Assembly: GCF_036323735.1 (NCBI RefSeq)
Contig: NC_086031.1
Location: 44,076,225-44,140,224, forward strand
Length of the DNA stretch: 64,000 bases
Source: Rattus norvegicus
Taxonomy: Eukaryota; Chordata; Mammalia; Rodentia; Muridae
Direction: 5' to 3'
Part shown: in pieces, positions 24,383 through 38,168 of the stretch
How positions within the stretch are numbered: the stretch's first letter is position 1
Layout of the letters: each line of letters begins with the position of its first letter
Made by a program: the position numbers and the translations under genes
The notes under the pieces: generated by a model
Told to the model about the DNA's origin: nothing
The model's database searches: none
Seen by the model: only the letters and a program-made list of their open reading frames with translations

Positions 24383-24910
24383 ATACAGAAGAGAGAGGCA
24401 TCCACACTGCTCCTGTGATTTGAAAGGCCAACAAAAACCAGAAAATCAACATTCAAGTTAGAAATGAAAACTTTCCGAGAGCAATGTGATTTTGAAAAAC
24501 CAGGAGATCTAAATTGGTGTAATTCCCATTACTAACATAACATGTTCTGTTTTATCTTTGGGAGACTGAGAGTCAAAGCTGCATGTGTCTGCAGAAAACA
24601 CTCAGTTTCTTACTAAGGCCTTCCTCTTTGGAAATGTGCCTGTCTCGACAAAGCCCTGCAGTGTTTAATAATTGAGTATCAGGCAGAGACGCTCAAATGA
24701 CACAAGAGAAGTGAACACAGGAGAAGTCACTTATGTCCACACTGGAGCTCCTGAGAGCTGACTCCTGGAGCCTATTCCATAGATCTATAGATAATAGCAA
24801 GATTACCAACTGGATGATACCTCCCCAAAGAGTCCATGTTGAAATAAGGATGAAAGCCATCATTTTACATGGTTAAAACTGACTTCTTTAAGTTTCTAAG
24901 TCACATGTTT

Positions 24911-25021
24911 AGAAACAGGAGGGAGGGAAGGAAGGGGAGAGGGAAGAAGGGAGGAGGGAAGAGAGAAGGGAGGAGGGAGGGAAGAAGGGAAGAGGAGAGG
25001 GAGATGGAAGAGAGGAAAGAG

Positions 25022-25076
<55 letters not shown>

Positions 25077-25077
25077 T
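24911..25077. repeat. Polypurine tract: GGGA/GAAGG-rich then GA microsatellite
   Basis: About 165 bp are almost entirely purine on the plus strand. Irregular GGGAGGGAAGG units (to about 25020) lead into about 25 GA dinucleotides. There are only a few pyrimidines. Confidence 0.95.
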
Positions 25078-25555
25078 TGACCAGAGAGATTATATGATGA
25101 TGATAATGGAATCAAACCTAGGGACTGTACTTTCTCTGCAAATGGCCAGTCGAGCCACAACACCAGCCCTACTAAGTTGCATATGATTACACATTCCATG
25201 GATTTGCAGTCCTTTCTTTTAACTCAAGATGCTGAAATGTGTTCTGTTCAATGATCATTAAAACTTGATGAGATACTGTTGGAAATAGCTGTGTGTCCTG
25301 TCAGGTAGCCAGTGACTCCAGTGTCACTGAAGCACAATGTATAAGGGACTAAGAGGTAGTGTGATGATACTTTCTGGCTCTGAGCCACTTTGGCAAGAGA
25401 GAGCTCCAAGACAGTCTGGACTCTTGCCTTGCTTAAATAATGACACTGTTTTGTCACTATGCTGCTTCTTATTTACCAAGACAGCAAGGTAACCCATCAG
25501 AGATGAATATTTATGGGCAAAATCAGAAGTTCCAAGGAGTCAGAGATAGGGAGCA

Positions 25556-25850
25556 TGTCTTAGTCCATGATGTGTTTCTATGGCAAAATGCTACAGAGTG
25601 GACTTGTTTTTTAATGTATTGGAGTCGGTGAGGCTTCAAAGTCAAGATGTCGCAGACTCACTTGTCTGTGTTCAGAGGGCAGATGGCAAATGGGCCAGAC
25701 ACCAAATACACATGTGTGTTTTAAGAAAGAACCAATCTCACTGAGTTAGGAGCCCTCATAGCCTCATGTTCTCTAAAGCTCCCGTTACCTGGTACTACTC
25801 CATAGGCTACACCTAGGCTTTACAGGGGATTCTGTCAGTCTCTAGGGTTC
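25556..25850 (-). mobile_element. Possible ancient MaLR (MLT1-like) LTR
   Basis: The start CTTAGTCCATGATGTG, the following GGCAAAATGCTACAGAGTGG, and the later GGGCAGATGGCAAATGGG and ACCTGGTACTACTCC resemble an antisense MLT1-class LTR. It is highly diverged and the edges are uncertain. Confidence 0.45.
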
Positions 25851-26248
25851 TAGTGATTTACATAGGATCAGGAGACTTCTGTAAGTTATATACCAGGAAA
25901 CCTAGCAAATAGAGTCAGGAAAGCACAAACTAAAGCACATGGAACAGAGGCAGAGCCTATTGCCATAATAATGACAAACATCTGGACTTGGCCCCAAAGT
26001 GGGCCAAGAATGTGGCAAGAGCTGAGTACTGAAATTGTTATACAGGTATCATTGTTCCTTGAAGTTTGACATGTGATTACACATAGTAAATGGAACTTAA
26101 GTCAGCTGTCAAGTATCAGAGTGGACAGTATGTGACATAGGTAATGCAAGTCATTTTTGGACATTGTTAATGTCTTTATGAAGATTACAGAGACATTACT
26201 TGCATGACCAGAAGGTAAGACAAGACCACAATGAGCAAGAATATCCTG

Positions 26249-26714
26249 ACATAGCTGTCTCCTGAAAGGCTCTGCCAGAGCATGACATATACAGATGCTC
26301 AGAGCCAACCATTGAACCGAGAATGGGGTGCCCATTGGAGGAGTTAGAGAAAGGATTAAGGAGCCGAAGTGGTTTGCAACCCCATAAGAACAACGGTACC
26401 AACCAACCAGAGCTCCCAGGGACCAAAACAGCATCCAAAGAGTACACATGGGCAGTCCCATGTCTCCAGCTGCATAGGTAGTAGAGGATGGCCTTGTTGG
26501 GCACCAATGGGAGGAGAAGCTCTTGGTTCTGCCAAAACTCAAACCCTCAGTGTAAGGGAATGTTAGGGCAGGGAGGTGGGAAGGGGCAGATGGATAGTTG
26601 AGAGAACACCCTCATAGAAGAAGGGGGTGGGGGGATAGGATAGGGGGTTTTTGGATGGGAAACCTGGAAAGGGGATAACATTTGAAATGTAAATTAAAAA
26701 ATAACCAAAAGAAA
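26249..26714 (+). mobile_element. Truncated L1 3' UTR with 12-bp TSD
   Basis: The element starts ACATAGCTGTCTCCTG, contains GGTTTGCAACCCCATAAG and GGATGGCCTTGTTGGGCACC, and ends GATAACATTTGAAATGTAAA plus an A-rich tail. It is flanked by AAGAATATCCTG at 26237-26248 and 26715-26726. No ORF sequence remains. Confidence 0.9.
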
Positions 26715-26726
26715 AAGAATATCCTG

Positions 26727-28439
26727 TGAGAAGTCTAACCATTCTTGCCTCAAGCATTGCCCTATCCAGTACATACAGTACTTGGGTGAACATCATTCAC
26801 CTGATTGTAACCATCAGACCTGCAAAACAGTCTCATCCCTATTCAGATGCCTTCTGCAGTCAGTTATGGCAGTAAGACTTAATACTTGGCTGAAGACAGT
26901 GCCCTGATAAGAAAGATGCCTTCCCTGTGTTGAACTGAGAGCAAACCTGAAGTAAATAATGGCAGTCCAGAAGCAGGTGCCCAAGCACAGAACAATCAGT
27001 GTGAGATGGAGCTCTTCAGCACTTGAAACTCGGAAAGCCATACTCTCAATGGAAGTTTTAGGAAAGCTTAGAGTTATCTTATTTTCAGCACTAGACGTTT
27101 GGAAGCAATGAAGTTACATAGAAATTCACGGGATTATATCCATAATTATCTAATAATTGGCACAATTAACCAATGGTGCCCTTGGGAGGATGCAACTGAC
27201 CAGTTACACCTGTGGTAGGTATTTTTAGGCATAATTATGTCCGCATGGAATTTTTCACATCTGTAGTTAATTGCAGTGCCTGAAGCTCAAGTTCAGACAA
27301 AGGCACCAACGCAACTGTTTTCTCCCGCTAATGTCCAGGTGTGTTGTGCCACAACCTTGTATCTTATGCTAATTTTCAGTGTTTTAAGTTGTTCCTAACA
27401 GTTTAGTGCTACAGTGCGAACACGTGGATAAATGAATAAGAAACGCTAGTGGTCATCGTGGGACAATCTTGAATCTGCATTCGGAGGGTCAGTGGATACT
27501 GACATGTATCCTGCTAGTCCAGCCCATCAAATGTTGATAACGAATGCTTTCATAACTACCTGAAGCTATTACTACCTCAGGACCCAAAAGAGAAATTCTC
27601 CCATCTCATATAACACTGATTGTTGAAGAAAGTAGAGATAGTCTAATTATGGAAAATGAAAACCTTTTAGATAAAAGGGAAAATGATTCTAGATTACTTT
27701 GTTTCTATGAGCTTTATAACTTACTTTACAATTCTTATGAAACGCGTTTAATTTAGGTCTAATTTCATGAAATCACAGCCCTTGGGGGAAAACTTAAGAG
27801 CTTCAAGATAAGAAGTCCTCATTAGAGAATATAAGAAATTAAAAGATTTGCTATAAACTATTACACTGCTTGGTTAAGAATAGAGACAAACATGTTTGTG
27901 TCCTTCAGAGTTAGTTTCAAATATAGAATGCAGTTGGCCTTCTTTGTTTTTCTGATTTTCTTTCTTGTTTTGTCTCTGTCAATTTTATGATCTCAATTGT
28001 GCTTTTAATAATTAATATTTAGAATTATATATTAGAAATATATTTATTTTTTATATTTATAAAGTAGATAATGAGTATGCAGATAAAAATCTCAAATACA
28101 CACAAATATATATATATTTATTTATAATTTACATGAATTGTAGGTTCACATAAAATCACAAATCTGTACCTATATCTGTATATATATATATTTAATACAC
28201 AGTTTATAATACATAAATTGACAATGATATTCATATATAAATCTAAGATAATTCAGATAGCCATATTAAAGTAATGTTCTCTTAGTAATATATCTACTAA
28301 TATATGAAGAAGATAGTGTATTTCCTTTATTTTCAATCATAAAAAAATTTTTAAGTGCAGTTAATTCACACTTGCTAAAATAGTTTCTTCAAAATTAATT
28401 ATTCCTGCTTTATCCCACCAATATTAAAATGTATTAAGA
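26727..28439. other. Unique AT-rich intronic sequence
   Basis: No feature recognised. About 27990-28340 is very AT-rich with TATATATTTATTT-like runs. Confidence 0.5.
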
Positions 28440-28910
28440 CTGTTCTACTTCAAGTAACTCTCGTACTCTGCTGGTTGGGAAGAAAAGTCCAATGTCTATG
28501 AAAATCAATATGGAAGATTCATAAGAACTGGAACTAGATATACAATAAGACCGAGCGGTACCATCCCTGGGCATTTCCCCAAGAACTATAAACCAATACA
28601 CTACAGAGATCCTTACACATCCCTGTTTACTGCAGCACTAGTCACAATGGCTAAATTATGGAGCCTAGATGCCATTAACAGAAGGATAGACAAGGAAGGT
28701 GTGACTGATATTCACAAGGGGATAAGAACAAACTTACACGATTCTCACAAAAATGGATGTAACTGGAGACATATTAACCAAAATTAAGCCCATATTGGTG
28801 AAAGTAATATTATTTTTTTCTTTCCTAGATTTTTTGGTTCCTAGATTTTATGTAGACATCTAATACCATGTTTATGTTGTGTGACCATATGTAAATAAAA
28901 AAACAAATAA
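28440..28910 (+). mobile_element. Old L1 fragment (ORF2 end and 3' UTR)
   Basis: The segment TACCATCCCTGGGCATTTCC, followed by CCAATACACTACAGAGATCC and the CTGTTTACTGCAGCACTAGTC block, is the nucleotide signature of the L1 ORF2 C-terminal coding region (Ser-Ile-Pro-Gly and the ...ACxHCCSTSH-like decay). Heavy decay means it predates the rat-specific copies. Confidence 0.6.
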
Positions 28911-29705
28911 CAGACGGGGAACAGTCTGCCCAATAGGCAACATATGCCCGTAGGAGCATCTTAGAATGTTCCAGTTCTTCATGGAATCCTTCTGGAATCT
29001 TCTTCTGTAATAATATATGTGAACAATTCTGTTCTTCAAATACTGGTTAAGTTGACTATTCTCTATAGTCCCTTGGAAGGCATTTCCATCTCCATGTGTT
29101 GATTAGGTCTAAACTTACCCAGAACTTCATTCTCACTTATCATCTCGAAGCCACACATATGTCCCTAAAGATACCCTGATATACAGCACAAGATAGCAAA
29201 CCAATTTGAGGATCTATTGTCATTGCTCTTGCTTCATTGTTTGCCTGTTTCTTTGATATCTTCTGCTTTTATAGAGGACGTAGTGACCTGGTTCACTGTC
29301 TATTCCAAAGCAGCAAATGGTAAGAGTTCTATACATGGCTCTTTTGTAGAGAAAGAGGTAATCTCTCTTACTTTGCAAATTATTAGAACTGTTTCCACAG
29401 GGTCATATCCTAGGAGGCTGATCTTGTGCTGTTGGTCTCTCTAGGGTGACATTTCTGTAAGTTGCAAATGATTAAAGAACTCCAGGAACTAGCCATTTGC
29501 TTTTGACAGTGTTGTTTGTTTGCTTGCTTGGTAGATTGCCTCTCTTATTACATGGAAACACAGTAAAGACTGCCTAGACCATTTAGCAGTGACATCTTTA
29601 AATGCTTGCCATCTCCAACATTGCTTTTCTTTATCTAAAATCTGAAAGAAAAGTAAATATAATAATGGTACACATTTGTGTGTACACATACATATACAAT
29701 GTCAC

Positions 29706-29749
<44 letters not shown>

Positions 29750-31533
29750 CGCGCGTTCCACAATGTTTGAAACATTATTTTCCTAAGCCTTCCATTCCTC
29801 CGCTCGCCTGTGATCTGAGTTTATTCCTTCATTTCTATGTCTGTACCATCAAAATCAAATAGTCGCCTCTTTCTGTCTCCCTTTCTATTTGTGGAGGGTT
29901 TGAGTGGATTAATGAGAACCAGAGTTTGAAGAGTAGGGCAGCTATTTTTAGTGTGGCTAGTGGCTGCCAAGTAATGTATTGCAATCCCTCTCATGTCACT
30001 GTGAACATGGGAGAGCATTTAAGGACCAGCTAGAAGCTGCGTTTAGCACATCACAGTTGAGCCTCCCTACCCAGCTATCTTCTTACTCACTTGATTCTGA
30101 GGCAGCCATAGAATGCAGGCGCCCCAAGAAGGAAGGGATTTAGAACTGTATCTATGTTGCTCTGCTTTCTTCTGCTTTGCTGGAAAATGGATGTAATTCC
30201 TCATGTGTGCATAAATCCATGCACCAAATGTATAATAAACACTTAAATTATAAGGTTTTATGCACCTCATATTAAAATTATAGAAACATACACATAGGCT
30301 TATCTAAGGAGTAAACATGTAATTCCTATCTCTAAAGTTCTAAATTAGGACTCATACTAAAGAGCTCTAACATAAAAACCTATAGTATACCATTTCAAGT
30401 GATCTCGTGTTAAAATAGTTATGGCCATTAGTTATAATGTCTTATTTAATAAGAAAGATATAAAAGTTCACAAGAACAAATAGATATATTCAATTTATAT
30501 ATTTTCCTAGGGATGTTATCTGATTTGTCTGTTGAAGTCCTACTTAATTATCCATTTATTCAAATTTTTATTTTTCCCTATTGTTTTTACAAGGACAGAT
30601 TTTCACATGCTTTCAGCATTTTATTTAAAGTCAGTGCTTTAAGACTTGTGCCGCAGGTATACAATACTTCCATTCATTCTTGTTCATACACTAGGCTGAA
30701 ATTTCATTATCAGTGGCCCTGCAGAGAAGGTGTGTGCTGTTCTGGTCCTGAGGAACAGGATATGTTCATATGTCCTCATGAGGCACCTCAATTATAGTTT
30801 GCATTAGCTATAAATGATATTTCATTTCACATAATGAACAAATCCAGTTTCATGAAAATAAATTGCAAGCTCCTATCCCTATTTCTCTGTGTAATGATCC
30901 ATGCAATATAATACAGCCTCAATGTGTCTTCTCACCACATCTCCTTATTCTGCAGTTATTAATCCTCATAGTCCTTAGTTAAGATATAGCAGGTTGTTAT
31001 TATGCAAAGAGGTAATTACTTATTAAATAAACAATTATATAATATATTTCACATACCACTTTCTCAAGGAAATTAAAATTCTAGTGAAGTGTATATTCTA
31101 ATGAAGAAAAGAGTTTGCCAAGAAATACACATGAAGGGGTATTTGTATATGTGTATGCATGCATGCTGATGTATTAGCAGATAATGAAGAAAATATGAAT
31201 AAGATAAATTTGAGTTGCAAGATAAAACAATCAGAAAATAGTTCTTTAAGACAAGGAGAGTGCAAGCCATGAAGAAATGTGCTGTGGTAGCCTAAGAATA
31301 GAGGGGAGCAACTCACAGGCTGGGATGCATTGCCATGGTTCTGGAGCAGAGAAAGAACTGGGTAGTCAGAAGGGGGTGAGAACCAGCAGAGAAGTTATAG
31401 TTCTCAAAGATGAGCTTCTTAAACATTCCCACTCATGACCTTTCCCATACCAATGTTTACGTGAGTATGAATGTATGAGAAGTAGCACAGACTCTAAATG
31501 CTACTGATAATAAACTGTAAAGGTACTCACCTT
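28911..31533. other. Unique intronic sequence
   Basis: No exon or repeat family was recognised apart from the CA repeat at 29706-29748. Confidence 0.5.
29706..29748. repeat. CA microsatellite with GCGCGC end
   Basis: About 21 CA units are followed directly by TGCGCGCG. Alternating purine-pyrimidine runs through both, a Z-DNA-prone layout. Confidence 0.96.
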
Positions 31534-31768
31534 GACCTTGTTGGGCACCAATGGGAGGAGAAGCCCATGGTCCTGCCAAAGCTGGGCCCTCCCGTGTAGG
31601 GGAATGTTGTGGTGGGGAGGCAGGAAGGAGAGGGTGAATGGGTGAGGGAACAGCCTCATAGAAGAAGGGGGAGGGGGAGGGGAGAGGAGGTTTATAGATG
31701 GGAAACCTGGAAAGGGGATAACATTTGAAATGTAAATAAAATTATCCAGTAAAAAAAGAAAATTTTAA
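31534..31768 (+). mobile_element. Truncated L1 3' UTR
   Basis: Recognised by CCTTGTTGGGCACCAATGGG, the G-rich block and GATAACATTTGAAATGTAAA. An imperfect flanking repeat (TACTCACCTT before, TACTTACCTT after) may be its decayed target duplication. Confidence 0.85.
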
Positions 31769-32705
31769 AAAATGATACTTACCTTTAAGCAATCCTTTGG
31801 TATATATCTACCAGTTGCCAATTTAGAGATCAATGATATAGTTGTGCCGCTTTTTTATATATGAAGAATTAAATCTTAGCAAGTATTTGATACTGCAGGA
31901 TGTAGCACTGGTATCTTCAGCTTTTTCAGGGTAGATTGATAGTTTGTATAATCATCAATGCTAGTAATTGAGCTTCATATATGTATGTAGTAACAAAGTG
32001 ACAACAGGATGTTTAAGGCCAACTCTGAGGTGGCTAGAAATTCTGTTCTAATCTCAAGACAAATTTGTCTAGTGATTTCTCATGAAGCTCAAGTCAGCAG
32101 CACAAATGTCAATTTTTAAAATAAATGTTCTAGTAGAATACTATCCAAAACATTCCTGATTTGTTATGTGCTAAGGAACGATGGAAGAAAAATATTAAAG
32201 TCTTCATTTTCATAATTGCATTGATGTGTTTCTATGAGAGCAGAAAACTTTGCGTGCATAGTAAGAGCACTGCAATTCATAACAATTATCTCAAATCTGA
32301 GGGGAGACAGCATTTGTGAGTGCTGCATAATATGGTGGCATGAACAAGGCTGGGTGCTTGTATACTGTATTCTGAACCAAGGCTGAAGTGACATCTCATG
32401 GTATACAGCATGGGAGATCCACTAGAAACACCACAGAGTAATCATACATTTCACTATAAGTTAATTTTATTCATTGTATATGAAGAAACCACTTGCTGTT
32501 GTCTCATTTTTATAGCCTGCATATTTAATTAGAGACCCCCATGTAGGATCATTAACACAAGATTTAAGGTGAACTCTAGAGGAATGAAACTAAGAACACA
32601 AAAAGGAGTAGTTTGATTTCTTGGAAAGTTCCACAGTAGCCATCTGTAGGCTAGAAAGGGAGAGGCACAACTAGCTGCTGAGTTCAAGAAGCTGCAACAC
32701 TGTCA
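31769..32705. other. Unique intronic sequence
   Basis: No feature recognised. Confidence 0.5.
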
Positions 32706-33166
32706 GGAGCCTGACATAGCTGTCTCCTGACAGGCTCTGCCAGAGCCTGGAAAACACAGATGTGGATGCTCTCAGCCAACCATTGGACTGAGCACAGAGC
32801 TCCCAATGGAGGAGTTAAGAAAGCACTAAATGAGCTGAAGGGGTTTGCAACTCCATAGAAAGAACAACATCAACAAACCAGACCTCCCAGAGACTAAACC
32901 AAAGAGTACAGCCGGAGGAACCCATGTCTCCAGCCACATGTGTAGAAGAGGATGGCCTTATCGGGCATCAATGGGAGGAAAGTCCCTTGATCCTCTGAAG
33001 GCTTGATGTCCCAGTGTAGGGGAATGCTAAGGCAGGGAGGTGGGAGAGAGTGGGTGGGTGGGTGGAATAGCACCTTCATAGAAGCAGGAGGAGAGAAGTT
33101 TGCAGAGGGGAAACCTGGAAAGGGGATAAGATCTGAAATGTAAATAAAATATCCAATAAAAAATAG
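32706..33166 (+). mobile_element. Truncated L1 3' UTR
   Basis: It begins near CTGACATAGCTGTCTCCTGA, contains AGGGGTTTGCAACTCC and GGATGGCCTTATCGGGCATC, and ends with GAAATGTAAATAAAATATCC and an A-rich tail. It is the same class as the copy at 26249. No clean target duplication was seen. Confidence 0.88.
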
Positions 33167-36100
33167 AGAAGAATCTTCAACCTTCAAGACAAGATGAGCC
33201 AATAATGTTACACCAACATGAGATTAAAGCCTAGACGCAGTCTGGAGAGTTGCTAGTGTGCGGCCAAGTTGAAAGCCAAGGGAGGAAGTAGGGTCAGTGT
33301 CCATGGATAATAGCATAACTGACTCTAGTCTCAAAACTTAGCCTCTGTCTCTGGAGACAAAATTTGTACGCATAAATTCAAACCTGTGATAATGTCTCCT
33401 GTGTCTTGGGAGTTATGGAAACATAGATTTGAGGAAATTTATTGCAAGAAATAGTGAAATGTGAAATTATCTTTCAAAGAGAATAATATTTAAATATATG
33501 GAGATAGAGTTGGCCTAGTGAGAGATTTAAACAATTTTGACACATCAATTTTAACATTAAAGCAATATTTTACAGTGGAAATAGAAGAAGTTTGAATAAA
33601 GCTAAAGAGACAGGTAAAGGCAATAGAGAGAGGTAAAGAATCTTAAAGAATTCTACTCAAGAACAATAGAAAATTCACTGTGTCCAGGAAGTTCACATTT
33701 TAACCAGGAATTAAGTAAGTGTGATACTGAAACATTCATAAAAGACAGAAAGGAAAAATAATAGATGTAATATCAAAGGCAACTGGGTTTCTCTCGATAC
33801 ACCCAAATTCTCACGTGTAATGTGATTGTTAGTGATTTTGAAAGGCTCTTTCAGCGTACCGTGATAAATGCCAAGAGTACCTTTTGATTGCTTTTTATTT
33901 GTCACCCCATATAAAGAGAGCACTGTGTTGAAATTGCTTTTCAATGAGATAACTCCTCACCCACTAAGGATCAACCATGTATACGGTAATAATGAGTTTG
34001 GTATTTACCTGGTACATGGCTTGAGCATTGAAGGAATGAACTAAAATCAAATAGTTCCCGCCACCACACAACTCTGTTCCAAGAGCTCTACTCGCTCTGA
34101 GTCTGGATAGATACAAAATCATTGGAGACCCATCCAAAGGTAGGAGTGAACCTAGTCATGGTTCCAAGTCTCCATAGCCAATAGTCTAAATTCCAATCAA
34201 TGGGCAGCCATTGGCAAGGTTTGTGAGCAATGGTCAGTCAACACTTAGCCCTCTGCACAGATGTGGCACTGATGTACAGTTAAGCAATTCTGTGAATACT
34301 GTTCAGGGCTCATTGACTGTCCAGCACTGAGTTAATTATGCCTACATAGATTATGAAACAGCCGTTTCAGTCAAGGATTTTTCTGAGCTTCTCCTCATTA
34401 AACATTTTAATGGTTTATAATTCTATATACTGCCAATGATATTCTTCTTTTGATTAGCTGATATTATTCATAACTCTAAAGTTAATCATTTTAGTGATAT
34501 TTCTGTAATACTGAGAGCAAATGTAGCCACCTGCTAAGTTTGTTGTATGGTGATTTCTGGGTACAAGCTACCATTACTTGTAAATTAAAATGGCATTGGG
34601 TGGATTCAAAAGTAATTAGAATCTTCAAGATGCCAGATACATGGGTATTTAGTTGACCTACTCATCTTAGCTCTTTGATAAATACTATTCTGTTAATTAA
34701 GATTTTAATCTATTATATAAATGAGCAAACATTGAACTAAAATAAAAATGGGCTTTAGATTGGGGTTGTAATTTTTCAACTCTATTAAAGCACTTACAAT
34801 TTATTTCCTTGAGACTATACTCATGAATTCATTCATCTCTCTGCCAATTTGGAAATATGGGCTGTCTAGCAAATATGCGTTAAGTATTAAGACTATAGCA
34901 CTAGAAATAAGGATACTTCTGGACATGCTCTCAGAGAACATACAGTCCAGTCTTAGATATGACTGAAATTTAAATAGCACTGACATAAATTCAAAAGTTA
35001 AGTTTTGAGAAAAACAGGGAAGACTAGTTTGAGAAGGTGTGGTGGGATCTGTCTTCTAATTCAGCCAGCTCGGTGTAGTGTGCAAATGTGCAAAGGTAGA
35101 AGTTCCTGTGTGTTGTGCTAATTGATAAACTGTGACAATGCACTCCTTTCCTTAAGGAGTTCAGCTGCAGAGTCTCATTTTAATTCCTGGGCTCCTGATC
35201 TTAGCAATCAGGTTGAGAATGTCACTCGGATCTATGTGTTCTGGAGTCACACATTTGGTCTCCACTTGGGTGCTTCACTTCCAGAGGAGAGCGAAGCATT
35301 CAAGTCACAAATCAAGTATAGCCATCAATAGTCAGTGACCAGGGAAAGGACTTTTTACTTTTTTTTTCAATTCTGTGTTGTAATAGCAGCTCAACTAATG
35401 CGTCTATAATTTTCTTTCCCTTTTGTCCGTCATGCACTGCTAACACGGATCCTACAAAGGCTCAGGTTGGTGCTGCCGTCTCTTCTCATCTTTACTGTTG
35501 TCATTTAGTGAAAGAAACTTTGATGGTTTTCCTTCTCAAGTCAGAGTATTTTTTTTCCTCTCTTTGTAAGTCCTGATCAAAACATCATTCATACATAGAA
35601 GGGGGGAAAATCATCCTGTAGAGGACTCGGGTTTTTTTTTTTTTTAAACGTTGCTATCAAACGAGTTGCTTTATTGCAGCAGAATGGCTGTTTCTGAAAG
35701 CCCCCAGATGACTTATAGAATGGCTTGAATTTGTTGTGCTTGCCTTATTTGTAATAGGGAGAAAACGGTGCTGTGAGCTTTCACAACCCACACAATGTAC
35801 CTATACCAGTCTCCACAAGCTTCCTGCTATGGAATCTGCTCTGTACTTTCAAATGTCTTAAGAATTCTAGATACACTGTCAGGATCGTTCCAGTGTTTAA
35901 GAATTCTGCACAGGGATTCACACTGCTTCTAGGACTCCCAAATCCCCGGCTACTGCACTCATAAAATTCATGGTCTCTCTATCTGTCTTGTCTCGCTCTT
36001 TCTCTCTCGTTCATTCCATATTTTTTACAACCATTAATCTGCTTTCAAGATTCTATCAATATCTCAGATAAATCTCAAGTTCTTTACTTTTATAGTTTAA

Positions 36101-37649
36101 ATAAATCCACATGCTATTTCAGTCCATTCCAATTCTTGTTTGAAATACTGTTGGTCATATAATGAATAAAAACATCAGTAATGCTTTTAGGGACTAGACG
36201 CATGGAAGACTAGAATGATGTTTATGATGCCTTAGGGGCTGGGAGCTAAGTGTGGCTAAAGTGAGTTTATAAATCACTGGAGACTCATATTCAGAGTTTT
36301 GCAAGGATTAAAACTGGGAAGCAAGACGAGCTGGTGGTTTGATCTCATGTACTAGGATGTGGTAAGATATTCAATATAAATTGTCTTCTGCTGACTGGCA
36401 GCCACGTGCAGAGTTTCAGATCCAAGAATTTTTATGGTATATTACTTTCTGATCTGCTCAAGCTCCAACTAAAATTCTCAATTTGACCTTTTTGGGTTAT
36501 ATGGTCTATAAAAATCATTGCAATTCTTGTGATTGGCCCCCATGCTCTGGGCATGTAGAACCAACTTAGTCAAAAGATGATTTTGATAAAATTAAAGGTC
36601 TATTTCACATTCTTATGTTTAACTTCCAAGTGTTGATCAAAATGAACACTTCGAATCCTATTTAAATGTTTTCTCTGTTTATAAATAATGCCCCTTTATG
36701 TGGAGAGCTGTGCATTATGCTGAATAATACACACGACTTCATTGATTATTTTAGCTTCATGACACAAAAAATTTCACCACATTCTTAATGTCATTTTTAA
36801 GGTTGAAGACCATGGATGGATATTCTCTGAGTTCATGATGTATTTCCTCATGAATAATCAATTTTTACCTCCAGACTATCTCATTTTTATTTATTTTGTA
36901 CTTTAAGAGGTCACATTGGAAAATAATCCCAAAACTAAGCAATACTTAACAAAACTTTTGCAACTAATATTTTAATATATTTTATATATTATATTGTGTA
37001 AAATAGTAATACAGAGAGAATGTGGCCTATACAAAAGGCTTTGCAAGCAATATGGCCAACATCACCTAGCTCTTCCACAGGCAGAATATGTGTAAATAAG
37101 CAAGTGTGCAACTCACTTAAACTTGTTTGAAAAGAAAATTGGTAATGGCAGCAAAATTGTAGATAAAGGTCTCAAAAATCTCAAAACAAAAAGAATCTGG
37201 TGTGAAGGAAAGCAACAAACTGGGGGGGGGAGGGTGCTTTCAAATCATGTACTTGGTAAGGACCTATTTCTGTGGATATATAATGAACTCTTAAGTAGAA
37301 TAGAAAGGTCTAGATAACAAGTGCACATGCATTTGATTATGTCTTTCTCCAAAAAAGTCCTTGGAGGAAATATACAAATTACCAGAAAGCACATGAAACA
37401 CAAAAGAAGACCAAGAGGAATATGACTTTGTCCGCATTTCCATGCCTCTATTAAAGTAGTCAGGTGACCATGGGCGTGGAAGGGTGTGAACTCACTGTGA
37501 TCTCAATGCATTGCTTGTTCAGTGTTCCAGATACTTGTGTACTTGTCTGCAGTTTCTCTAAAGAGTACATACCCTCTCCATGCAATCTTGGCATGCCACC
37601 CACTCCTAGGTTTGTAAGCCAAAGATTTGCTGCCACCTATGCATGAGAA
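33167..37649. other. Unique intronic sequence
   Basis: No exon or repeat was recognised in about 4.5 kb. A 13-bp T run lies near 35632-35645 and an 8-bp G run near 37221. Confidence 0.5.
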
Positions 37650-37945
37650 AAACTGCCATGTGGGTATCCATAGATGCCTGGTCATAGGAAACAAAAAGTA
37701 GAAATGGTCCTTTATGCCCAGTAGGTGAAGAAAGAACATGAATGCAGTGTAATGCACCCATATAATTGGGTTTTATTCAATCAGAAGAAATGTAGACTAT
37801 GTTAACATTGCAAGAATGATAAACGTTATCTAAAATGGTAATATACATATTCTACATATTCATTTGATTCATTTATATGAAATGTACAAAACCAGGCAAT
37901 TCCATAGGCTAGATCTTGACTAGTGGTGGTGGGGGGATATAAGCA
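37650..37945 (+). mobile_element. Ancient L1 3' UTR fragment
   Basis: The stretch CATTTATATGAAATGTACAA, then CAGGCAATTCCATAGG and GACTAGTGGTGGTGGGGGG, matches the widely shared mammalian L1 3' end. The copy is decayed. Confidence 0.6.
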
Positions 37946-38003
37946 GACATCAGGAATGACATAATCATGAAGGTACAGCTCAGTTGAGAAAAAATATAAT
38001 CTT

Positions 38004-38168
38004 CAGGCTGGAAAGATTACTTGGTGGTTAAGTAAAAGCACTTGTTGATCTTATAGAGACACTGGGTTTGGATCCCAGCACTCATATATATATATATGTA
38101 TATATATATATACATATATATATATATGCAAAACACCTATACACAGAAAATTAAAGTATTTTTTAAAA
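38004..38168 (+). mobile_element. B2 SINE with TA expansion
   Basis: The head CAGGCTGGAAAGATTACTTG is followed by GGTTAAGTAAAAGCACTTG, then box B-like GGTTTGGATCCCAGCAC, then a TA/CATA microsatellite (38084-38128) and an A-rich tail. The middle B2 segment is replaced by the TA expansion. Confidence 0.75.
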
